Of a stretch of 64,000 nucleotides of DNA, positions 46,670 through 57,211 are shown piece after piece. How positions within the stretch are numbered: the first letter of the stretch is position 1; each line of letters begins with the position of its first letter. Position numbers and translations under genes: made by a program. The notes beneath the pieces were generated by a model. That model made no database searches, was not told the DNA's origin, and was given only the letters and a program-made list of their open reading frames with translations. Source of the DNA: Ifrita kowaldi (lineage: Eukaryota > Chordata > Aves > Passeriformes > Cinclosomatidae); contig VZRS01005628.1 in assembly GCA_013398055.1 (NCBI GenBank), forward strand, positions 124,001 to 188,000, given 5' to 3'.

Positions 46670-47077
46670 TGAGTCCAGCCACAAAGATCAGCTGAGGGCT
46701 GCAGAACTCTGGGAGAGCTGTGGGTGTTCAGCATGGAGAAGGTTCCAAACAGGCCTCAGAGCCCCTTCCACTGCCTAAAGGGCCTCCAAGAGAGCTGGAG
46801 AGGGACTTTGGACAAGGACATGGAGAGGACAAGGGGCAGTGTCTTTACACTGACAGAGGGCAGGGATAGATTAGATAGCAGGAAGAAGCTCTTCCCTGTG
46901 AGGGTGGGGAGGTCCTGGCACAGGGTGCCCAGAGAAGCTGTGGCTGCCCCTGGAAGTGTCCAAGGCCAGGTTAGACAGGGCTTGGAGCACCCTGGGATAG
47001 TGGAAGGTGTCCCTGCAGGGGATTTGGGATGAGATGATCTTTAAGGTCCCTTCCAACCCAAACCATTCTGTGATTCA
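46670..47077 (+). mobile_element. CR1 LINE fragment, 3' end, + orientation (~410 bp)
   Basis: One of the longer CR1 copies. It runs from 'gtgagtccagccacaaagat' through 'gagagctggagagggacttt', 'agagaagctgtggctgcccc' and 'gggatagtggaaggtgtccc' to 'ccaacccaaaccattctgtg attcatg'. It covers the 3' UTR and the end of the reverse-transcriptase part, with no usable open frame. Confidence 0.9.
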
Positions 47078-50000
47078 TGTTTTCTCTTTGAGGACCATTA
47101 TCAGGAGCTTTTCATCCAAGTCCAGTAGGAAAGAGTAAAATGGGGGCCAGGTTCCTTCATGCACATCACGACCCAGCAGTATTTTTTGGGCTGCTTCTCA
47201 GACGCCCATGCCCACACAAGCACACGCAGTCACAGAGCCACCCAGGCTGGCGGCCTCTGAAGAGCAGATGAAAACAAACCCAAAAGAAAACAGCGCCTTG
47301 TCCAGCTTGTAGGATTTGTGCTCTTGCAGTTGGGTTTGTCACCCCAAAAGGCACCTCTTGGGGAGCACTTTGCCCCACTCCCCCAGCAGCTGGTGGCACG
47401 AGGCTTTGCTGAAGGCAGGAGGGTGTAAAGGTGGGAGCGTGCCTGGGAAAAGGTGGGCAGGTGAGCACGGGTGAAATGAGAACCCAAAATGCATCACTTT
47501 GAGGGGGGGAGGTGTCTTTCTCTTTCATTTTTGAATCCCAGTGTTTCAAAATGGTCTCGTGGTTTGGAAACAGGAGGATTTTGACATTCAGTGTTTGATG
47601 TTGGCAATTCTGATAAAGGAGATAAAGGGTCTGTGATGGAGCACACGAGTTATTTGAGGGCTGTTGGGCAATGACTGTCAGTGAACCTGTGTCTTTGTGT
47701 GTTTGAAGTGTAGTCCCTGACATTTACTGCCAATTTTAAAGGGATTTACTCTTTGCTATTTCATAATCCCTGATTCAGGGCAAATTTGCAGATTTTGAAG
47801 ATCAGAAGAACCCATTAATGCCACAGCCTGAGTCTCTGGATAGCTGAAGCCACCTAACTTCATCTGAGCCCAATATTTTGTGTTGAGCTGCAGCATAAAG
47901 CAAGATATGAAGGCAGAAAGAGCAACCACTAACCCAGTACCCAAAAATGTGTTCCAAAGTTCAATCATTTTCACTATTTAAAATAAAATGGGCAATGTTG
48001 TTCTCATTTTTCTTAGCCTACCTTTGGGTAGAAGAATATTTTATGCCCAAACATTCATATAAAAGCAAGTATTTCTTCATCCCATTCCAAATAAAGGAAA
48101 AGATAGGCTGGATATATATCCCAAGGAATCTGCTTGGTTTTACAGGCAAAATAGCCTCCTTCTAGTGGTCTGATGCTGTGGTCTGCAAGGCAACTTTGTG
48201 TGCACTTGTAAAGTCATTTGAGCTGCATTAAGGTCAATATCATAACTTGAACAGCATTTTTTTTCCTTCTTTACAGACATTTCTTCAGCCTTTGGAAGTC
48301 CAGCGTCCCAAGCAAAATTAAACTGGCACAGAAAGTGAAGCAGGAAGGGAAGTTTGTGCACTTAAAGAGAAAATGAAAAAGTTTTGAACTGGAAATGTGT
48401 GTGACAAGGGTGACAAGGCTTGACTATTAAAAGGCTGTGTTGCAAGATAAGTTTTGGGAAAAGAATTGCAGCTGGAAAGGGGGTGTGGAACAACTGGTTC
48501 ATGCTGAGTCAGTAATTTGAGTGCTGTACTTTTGTAATGTGCTACTAACCCAAACTGTGGATCCTACCACTCTTCAGTTTTTGGGCCTGGCTCTTATCAC
48601 AGAAGCAAACAGCCTCTGTGAAAGGATTCCGAATACAAACGGGGGAGAAAATCCTTTTCAGAGCTACAAAACCCTCTTGTGTTATAAGGAGCTCAATCGT
48701 TTCTGGCCAGACTTTCAAAGAAAACAGTGTCAAGATCCTCTCGGTGAATAGCAACATTAATATATTAGGTGTGTATTATGTAAATCCATGCTCCAGTGGA
48801 GCACTAGATAAGATAAATGGGGGCAAAGAGCAGGCTTTGAAGGCTGCTGGTAAGATTTTTTTGTGCATACTGTGCCCCTTGAAGGCTCGGTGCAGAACTC
48901 GGAGCCCACTGAGGGCCTGCCATCCCCTCCTGCCGTGGAACCATTAAATTTTGTCACCACGTGGCACAACCTTGCTCAGCCACAGCATTGCAGGGCTGTA
49001 TCTGGAAAAACCTCTTTTGTCCCTGCTTTGGTGCAGAGGTGGGGAAGTTCCTCCGTGGCAGAACCGGGCTGTGCAGCTCCTTTCCATCCCCCTGGCACTG
49101 CATGGCACGGAGGGGTGACCAGGGTTACAGCAAACCCACTCTGTGTGCTGCAGCAAATATTTGGGGACCGTCCAGCCTGGCCCTGGCAAACACATTGAAA
49201 TACTTGAAGCTGGTGGACAATGATTTATCGAGATAGAGAGACTTGGGAGCAGATAAGCCCAGGGACTCGTGCATTGTATACAAATACCTGGCCTGGCCCT
49301 CGCCGCTCACGTGAGGCGACCACAGGAGCAATGCTGCAGCTCTGCCCTGGTGAAACTCCATTTTTCTGTTGTAAAATCGTGCAGGACAGGATGGACAGAG
49401 GGTCCCCACACGTGGGGCCACGTGCTACACTTTTGACTCGTGCTGTTCCATCTCTCAACGAGCCCCATTCTTCCTCCATTTGCTTTTTTGCTTGTGATGC
49501 CTTCCAAAAGCCTCTCCCTGCTTCCCCAGTTACACGCCCAGACCCCTCCAGTACCATCCCATCACAGCAGAGGCTTGATTCACTTTGGGAAGGCACAACC
49601 CCACGTTCAGCATCGCTCTTCCTGCTGCCCCACGGCGGCCACCACACACCTGCCCCACCAGCACCCGTGTTCATCGTCAGGGGCTTCACGCTTTGAAGGT
49701 GATGCCAGAAGCTGTGGGGTGGCCCATAAAAATGGCTTGGTCTAGACGTGGAAAAAAGATATTAATTTTTCTTCCACTTTTCACTTGGATGCGGAGCATT
49801 TTCAACCAGGTCATTGAGACAGTTTGCGACCAGAAATAAATCCAAGCCGAAAAAATGTCGGCGGGCCTGTTTACTTTATAAACCATAAATGTTTGTATCC
49901 TGCAACAAATACCTGGGAAGTGCCCGGACCAGACATTACAAACGTGTTAACTACCCCGAGTTAACCAGTAATCAATTCGGGGAGAAAAACCCGAGCGTGG

Positions 50001-51924
50001 AGCTCTCCTCTGAGACCGCTCTTTATAACGGGGCTTTCATTTAGACCCCGGCCTAGGAGCGTAATTAAACCATGGCACATTCTTGACTTTCAAACAAACT
50101 CCTGGGAGTCGGCCAGCCCCGAGCACAGACCCGGATTTTACCAGGCTGGAAACGAGGGTGATGTGCCACCTCTTTCATGAGCTGTTGTTGACGGTGAAAA
50201 CGCCTGCCCGGCAGAGATCGGGAATTCTACAGACAGCCCTTCAAGGCTACGCTAATAAACACATGAAAGGATTTGGGGGAAATACATGAAAATACTGGTC
50301 TGTTGAAATCCTTTTTTCAATGCCACCACTTTTGGGGGGAGGGTGTATTATTCCGGCCTGAAATTTTTAATAATTAGCACACATCAATAGTAATTCAGTC
50401 TGCTGATTTTTGATTTTTGCAGCCCAAGTTACTCGTTTCTCTGTCAACACTGGGCCATGACCTGCTGGGGTGCTTTGATGGAGCTGGAGTTTGGCATTCC
50501 CAAGCAAATGCTGAGGAACGGCAGTAGATGGTGCTGTTATTCTCTTTTTTGAGGACAGGGATGGCAGAGGAAAGACGGGCACAACTGTAACTGTACACAA
50601 GGTGTTACCAGTCCCCAGTGTCCCCAAATTATAAATCAGGCTCCTTCAAATCATGGCACTTGGTCTTTAGAAAATCTTAAATCAAACAACGTCCTTTTTT
50701 ACAGCTTCTGTGTTGATCTTTTCGATGAGATTTCGAGGTCATGTTTTCAAGCTTTGTGTTGTAATCATGTAATTTGAAATTTATTTCTTTTTTTTTTTCA
50801 TTTTTGTTAATAACGTGTATTGAAACCCTCCAGTCATGTCAATAGTCAGCAAGATTTAGGGGTACTAAATTAAATCAGGGAGAAACATCAGGGTTGTGCA
50901 ACTTGGCAGGGATACCGATGCTGGTTTCAAAACAGGCTGGACTTTAAGTTGTTGGCGAATTGAATGTTGCTGACCCTGAGTGATTTGGGATGCCAGGAAC
51001 AGGTCTGTGACCACAGAATGTCCCACCCCACAGGTCACTGAGGCACGTGCCTGAGGGCTGACCCTCCTGGCCTGCATCAGCCTGGATCCCCAACTCCCTG
51101 GACAGCACCAATGCTGCATCAGGATGACATTTATCAGCTAATTCTTTTTAACAGCCTGAAGGTTTATGAGGCTTGCTCCTTCCCAGCCACACTGGGGAGG
51201 GCAGAACTGGGCCCCCTTTGGATTTCACTTTTATTTGTCTTTCTCTGCAGCGACAGGTCTAACTCCAGCCTTTGTAAAAATTTAACAGGGCACTGTTGAC
51301 AGTGTCGGTTGGACAACCTGGCGCCGGGGACGGTGTCCAGCGTGGGGACACGGGCAGGGGACACAGCAGGTGTCCTGCCCTTAACCTCCTCCTGCCATGG
51401 GCTGGGCTGGGCAATGTCCCCACTCGCAGCCCCTCTGACGGCGTTTCCTCCAGCAGCAGCAGCTGGTGATGCTAAAAATACCCTTGAACAGGGTAGTGGA
51501 GGTTCAGCTTTGGACTTTTCAGAAGTTTTACTGGCATTTCGGCCTCGTGACTCCAGTTCAGGCCACCTGACGTGCAGCACGTAAGCGCGCTCCGATTTCC
51601 CCCTTCTGTGGGGAACAATCTCAGATAATGGATAACAATCAGCTCCCTTTCTTATTTTAGGATTGCTGTAGCCACGGTCATTAGCAGCTCCAAGAAATAC
51701 AATAGGCAGGGCCTGGTCCTCCCACGCTGCGTGTCCCTTCTCCTGAAGAGCTGCTGCCAAAATCCTCCCTGTGACAGAAAAGCGAAGCGGGTTCCCAAGG
51801 AAAGCCTGGCTGTAGGTCTGAGGGGGAAAGGGTGGCTTGGCACTGGGCAGCACATCAAAATGAGCATCCCACCAGGCACACTTCGGGCATCAAACTGCTC
51901 TGCAACACCATCTGTGTTTGCAGC
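47078..51924 (-). other. Putative PRKAA2 intron 1, part 5
   Basis: About 4.8 kb without recognised repeats or exons. The 49.86-50.07 kb part carries a cluster of FOX-, HNF1- and homeodomain-like motifs. A T-run lies near 50788-50798. Confidence 0.5.
49860..50070. promoter_or_regulatory. Candidate enhancer: FOX/HNF1/homeodomain motif cluster
   Basis: TGTTTAC (49868) and aaatgtttg are forkhead-like. Two GTTAAC words (49946 and 49960) resemble HNF1 half-sites. Also present are gtaatcaatt, tttataacgg and gtaattaaac, with several CpGs in otherwise CpG-poor surroundings. No conservation data were available. Confidence 0.2.
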
Positions 51925-52285
51925 TCTTCAGGAAGAGCAGAAGAGTTGCAACCCGGAGAAGAGAAGGCTCCAGGAGACCTTAGAACCCCTTCCAGTACCT
52001 AAAGGGGATCCAAGAGAGCTGGAGAGGGACTTTGGACAAGGATATGGAGTGAGAGTACAAGGGGGAATGGCTTTGAACTGACAGAGGGGAGGTTTAGATT
52101 AGGTATTAGGAAGAAATTCTTCCCTGTGAGGATGCTGAGGCCCTGGCACAGGGTGCCCAGAGAAGCTGTGGCTGCCCCATCCCTGGAAGTGTCCAAGGCC
52201 AGGTTGGGCTGGGTTTGGTCTAGTGGGGAATGAGATGATCTTTAAGGTCCCTTCCAACCCAAACCATTCCAGGATTCTGTGATAC
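51925..52285 (+). mobile_element. CR1 LINE fragment, 3' end, + orientation (~360 bp)
   Basis: Runs from 'ttcaggaagagcagaagagt' through 'gagagctggagagggacttt', 'cagagaagctgtggctgccc' and 'gaagtgtccaaggccaggtt', with a short deletion, to 'ccaacccaaaccattccagg attctgtgat'. It is 5'-truncated and non-coding. Confidence 0.9.
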
Positions 52286-55260
52286 CCTGCACTTGTAAGT
52301 GGAGCAGCCCAGAGCGCCAGGGCCACATCCTGCCCGGCCGAGGAGCAGCTCCAGGAGCACAGGGACGGTGCTGGCCAAGGGCACTGCTGCTGCCCTGCTA
52401 ATGCTGCACTGATGGAACACCTTGTGGGGATTCACTAAAGCTGTGCTGGGCCAGGTGGGGTGGGATGGGGCAAGCAGGAGTGTAAGGGCAGGCCACAGGT
52501 TCACTCCCTGCTCCAACAAATAGCTATTTTACGTTAAATAATGTGTGGGATAAACGACTTCCATGAGCCTCAGAGCAGCAAGTGGAGCCTTCTCCCTTGC
52601 CTTCTCTCTCCTCAAATTCACCCTGTGCACCTGGTGGAAACACAAGCTCTCGCTGGGCTCCTCTTGCCCCAAACCAGACCTGACTGTCCCACTTGAGCAC
52701 ACCCTTCTATGGAAAAGAAAGAGAAAAAGGAAACACAAGATCATTTTTACTGTTGTTTTTTGGTTTGGTTTGGTTTGGTTTGGTGTTGTTTTTTTTTTTT
52801 TTGGCAGATACCCTTTGGCCTGGATCATGTTGACTGGTCATGGTGAGTGAGTAAGGTACGAGTAAAACCTTCTCTCAATTTTTAAGTTATTGGCATGTCA
52901 TGAACAGGTTTCCACAGAGTCCTGTCCCACTGATACAAAGATAAAAGGGGCAGCAACAAGTTCCTGCCCCTTTGCCCATTCTGGGAATAGCCTTAAAGAG
53001 CTGATTCTCTTAAAATGACAAGATTGAATGGATAAAACTCAATTCCTCTTTTCAAATTGCTGGGTTGTGAAACAAATCTGGGAAAGAACAAGTGGCATAG
53101 CAATTTTTGATCTTCCCAGAAATTGTATCAGTGTATTCCTTGTTCTCCAGAGGTTTGGTCCAGCTGGGGTGGGAAGGTGGTGAAAATCAGTCCTCCAAAA
53201 ATGCAGAGCAAAATGCACTAGTAATACAAAGTCAGTGAGTTCAAATAATTTATATAAAATAAAACCTCAGTCCACAGTGAGAATTTTAAGTCTGACTGAA
53301 AGGAAAAGCTGAGGTCCTGAAGGATACTGTTGTGTGGTGTATTCGATAATTCCATCTATGAATAAACAATTAATTATTACCAATGTATCTCTTGCATATT
53401 ACAGACAAAGGCACAGAAGCTGCTTTTTGGCACTGCTGACTCACCCATTGTCAAATGTGAACTGGGCAATTGTGGTGGCTGCTGCTCCCTTAAGAAATTG
53501 TCCAAGACTCAGATTTGTGAGCCCTGGCTTGCATCAATTAACAGCACAATCTTTTTGTTATGAAAATGCAAACATAAGTAGCCTGAGGGGTCTTGTAAAT
53601 GCAAATACAAAACCGTAATTTCAATTTCCCTGAAAGTACAAGAAAGCCTCTTTTTTTATTTTTGATTTGCTGTTACAATGATAAGTCTCAATTTCTGTTT
53701 ATTTTTTTCCTCCTTGCTTTGAACGCAAAATGGAATTTAACCCAGGGAATCAGCAGATTCGGGGATGTGGGGAGGCAGGAGCCAGCTGCTGGAATCTGTG
53801 GGGCTCCTCTAGGCAGGGCCAGGCTCTGAAGGGTGAGGGGAAGGTGGATGCTTGGCCCCACAGTGGACATGAGCTGGGCTGGGCAGTGTGCCCACAGCTG
53901 GCCCCTCGGCTGGGGGAGAATTCCCACGTGAAGATTCTTTCCGCTCACTCCAGGCATCCGAGGAGCCTAAATTAGGCACCCACACCTCTGCCACGCTCAG
54001 GGGAAAGGCAGAGAGACCTTGAGATGTGTCCTCCCAGGCAGCTTGGTCCCCCGGGTGGGTGATTGGCACCATTTTGGGCCAAAAGTGATGCTTTTGTACT
54101 CAGTGCCATGGGGTGATAAAGGGCAAAAGAGCCTCCTGAAAACTACAGCGGGAGGTGGCACCCGATTTCACGTCACTGAGGCATAGAGAAAGAATTGGGG
54201 GAACATCCAAGGTCTGTTTTCCCCTTTCTTTTTTTGCACCGCACATATAAAAGTAAAATATGGAAACGCTTTCTTCCTCCCTGCCAGGCTGGGCTCAGTA
54301 AGCCCAGGTATGTGTCTAAACAGATTCCTGGAAAACCTGCCCTTGCCGAGGCGCGCTCTCCAGCGCTCAGGTCACGGTCTGCAGCTCCGGGAGGAGCAGC
54401 AGGGAAGGGTGGCCTTGCAGGGGGGGGGTCTCCCTGCCCTCCCTGCCTGGGAAACACCAGGGATGCAGCAGGATATGTGCCAGCACACAGGTGAGAGGCT
54501 GACAGATACACGACCCAAAAATAAGAGGAGAAGTGGTTAAACGCTGTCCTGAGCAGTTCCCCGGGGTAGCAGCACCACCTGCACCCCTGCTCAGAGCAGA
54601 GCACTGCCCTCCTGCCAGCTGCGGTTCCTGGGAAACCTTTCCTTCACTTCCCTGGTGATTTTTAATTAGACCAAACCAGCGATTAACGAACACAACACTC
54701 CCTCACCCAACTCTCTCCTCGCACTCATTCGATGAAGGTGGCGTTGCTGCTGCGGGAGGGCAAAGCCGCCACGGTTCAGCGATGGCACCTGGCAGGGTGG
54801 CACAGCCAAACCTCCAGCCCTGAGCCCAGGGTCGCCGCGCTGGGGTCTGCCAGGGTCTGTGGGTACCACACACATCATGTCCCCTCCCCTGTCTCAGCAC
54901 ACGGAGCAGAGCTGGAGGGCAGGAAGAAAAAACAGGAGGAAAAAAAATGTTTCAAGTTATTTGTTGTTAGTTTTCTGCCTCTTGCACCGCTCCCAGCTTT
55001 CGGGAGTCGTCCAGCCTTGGATAGGCTGGTTGTTTTCCTTTCCCCCTGCACTCCTGTATGAACGAACACTAGAGGCTCCCTCCTTCTGGTCTGAGAGAGA
55101 AAACTTTAGTTCCTAACTCCTTTTTTTTTTTTTTTTAACTTCCCTCAGGAAAAAAATGTGGAGTTAATTATCTATGTAAAATGTCAGATGCAGGAAAGGG
55201 GCTGTGCTTACTTGGATATCCCATCCGAGGCGAAGTGACTGATTTTTTTTTCCCCTCTTT
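52286..55260 (-). other. Putative PRKAA2 intron 1, part 6 (promoter-proximal)
   Basis: Non-coding, with a (GGTTT)n tract and a T-run at 52761-52802. No gene was recognised. Confidence 0.5.
52761..52802. repeat. (GGTTT)n microsatellite followed by poly-T
   Basis: Four to five ggttt units are followed by tggtgttg and about 14 T. Confidence 0.85.
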
Positions 55261-55273
55261 TTTTTTTTTTTTT

Positions 55274-55849
55274 NNNNNNNNNNNNNNNNNNNNNNNNNNN
55301 NNNNNNNNNNNNNNNNNNNNNNNNNNNNNNNNNNNNNNNNNNNNNNNNNNNNNNNNNNNNNNNNNNNNNNNNNNNNNNNNNNNNNNNNNNNNNNNNNNNN
55401 NNNNNNNNNNNNNNNNNNNNNNNNNNNNNNNNNNNNNNNNNNNNNNNNNNNNNNNNNNNNNNNNNNNNNNNNNNNNNNNNNNNNNNNNNNNNNNNNNNNN
55501 NNNNNNNNNNNNNNNNNNNNNNNNNNNNNNNNNNNNNNNNNNNNNNNNNNNNNNNNNNNNNNNNNNNNNNNNNNNNNNNNNNNNNNNNNNNNNNNNNNNN
55601 NNNNNNNNNNNNNNNNNNNNNNNNNNNNNNNNNNNNNNNNNNNNNNNNNNNNNNNNNNNNNNNNNNNNNNNNNNNNNNNNNNNNNNNNNNNNNNNNNNNN
55701 NNNNNNNNNNNNNNNNNNNNNNNNNNNNNNNNNNNNNNNNNNNNNNNNNNNNNNNNNNNNNNNNNNNNNNNNNNNNNNNNNNNNNNNNNNNNNNNNNNNN
55801 NNNNNNNNNNNNNNNNNNNNNNNNNNNNNNNNNNNNNNNNNNNNNNNNN
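55274..55849. other. Assembly gap, 576 N
   Basis: Runs from a T homopolymer on the left to a CpG-rich island on the right. GC-rich first exons are often lost in short-read assemblies, and this is the best place for the missing PRKAA2 exon 1. Confidence 0.9.
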
Positions 55850-56105
55850 AGGGGGCAGTGTGGGCTCGGGGATGCGCCCCGGGGGTGCCCCCGGCACGGG
55901 CCCCGCAGCCGGCGCTGGCTCGGCGGCGCCGGGGCCAGCTCCAGGTGGAGGCAGCGCTCTACGCTCAGCCCGGCTCGTGTTTTGGTTAATAATGGAAAAT
56001 AGCAACTCTTGCCGCTCTGGGTGCTGCTGCGTGTCGCTCTGCTGGCGGCTTTACCAGTGCTCCTCTCTTTCTCCCGTCTCGCTAAACTCGCTCCTTTAAA
56101 AGTTC
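55850..56105 (-). promoter_or_regulatory. PRKAA2: CpG-rich island, probable PRKAA2 promoter and 5' UTR
   Basis: About 250 bp rich in CpG (for example ggcgctggctcggcggcgcc), dropping to ordinary composition beyond 56.1 kb. On the minus strand it leads into the gap where exon 1 would lie, and a TTTAAA box is present at 56095-56100. Placement at the 5' end of PRKAA2 is inferred from orientation, the missing exon and the gap. A promoter of another transcript, or a bidirectional one, is possible. Confidence 0.45.
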
Positions 56106-56356
56106 GGAGCGCTCTCGCAGCCCCTGGCTGAGGTCTGGGTTTGCCTTGCCTGCTCGGCTTTTGGAGATGCTGTGGCACGGAAGGAAACTGTCAACAGCGC
56201 GTCTCCAAAAAACTTTTCGCATTCCAAAACATCAACCCTTCCATTGTGGCTGCGATGCTGAATATTTAATTGACAGACACAGGCAGGGGAGATCAACTGG
56301 CTTCCAACAAAGAGATTAATAACACAACAGCACGTGAGTTTAATACTCCAGACACC

Positions 56357-56407
56357 ACAGTCTTTAAAACAATTGTTTCTGCTTAGAGCCTATTTTTTAA
56401 AGACTGT
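56357..56407. repeat. Perfect 13-bp inverted repeat with 25-nt loop
   Basis: Arms acagtctttaaaa (56357-56369) and ttttaaagactgt (56395-56407) are exact reverse complements. The sequence could form a hairpin, but the arms are AT-rich and the function is unknown. Confidence 0.85.
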
Positions 56408-57155
56408 CAGTTTGATTCAATTTTTATGCAGTTTATTGATCATCTGGTGTATATTACGGGGCACTAATATGTTAAGAGAAGAGACATGGTTTTCTCTTTA
56501 TATTCCCACAAGAATAGGGGCCAGTGCAGAAAGCTTCCTCCTCTCGGATCTGGAAAAAATAAAAATACTTGATATCCCATATATGAAACTAATATAAGTA
56601 GAAACATAACTAGCTGGACTTAGCTCACTTATTTAAGCAGAAAGTAGAATTCCTTGTAAAACAGCTCCTAGGAGTCAGGACTTTGAAACTTTTATTTACG
56701 CAAGTTTTCTTAACTTGAGGCACTCCTGGCATGAGTAGGTGCTATTGGAATGGCAAAAGGGTTTTGCTTCCCCTTCTCTGGGCTAAGGGTCCTAAATGAA
56801 AAAGCAGTTTGGTTGACATGTGTTATTCTACTTGTGCTAGTTTGGGTAAACAGGACTTACCAAGCATCACTGGGAAGTATTGTTAGCAGGGAATAGTGTG
56901 ATACAGCAAAACTGTGATTGTTGCTTTGTTTCAGGTTGCTACAGGTGGAAATCGGAAAGTAAACAGCAGAGTTGGCTTGTTTAGGGGTTTTTGTTGGGGT
57001 TCTATGTTCTTGTTTTGTTGCTGGGGTTTTTTTTTTTTAGAGCGAGGAGCATTTAAAAGTAAAAGCATGAGTGCAACAACTGAAGGGAAGTTTAGATCTG
57101 GCTGATCACTGGCAGGTGAAGAGCATGGGTGGGACATGGTGCAGGAGGTGATTAT

Positions 57156-57211
57156 GGGATGGAGAGCCCATGATGTGTGTTTGGGGATGGAGAGCCCATG
57201 ATGTGTGTTTG
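57156..57211. repeat. 28-bp perfect tandem duplication
   Basis: The unit starting gggatggagagcccatgatg occurs twice, at 57156 and 57184. Confidence 0.9.

Noticed and set aside
51164..51853. 229-codon minus-strand open frame
   Set aside because: No recognisable domain and low-complexity composition. It lies in unique intronic sequence without supporting splice sites.
55168..56178. Open frames of 265-336 codons across the N gap
   Set aside because: They are mostly unknown residues translated from N and carry no coding evidence.
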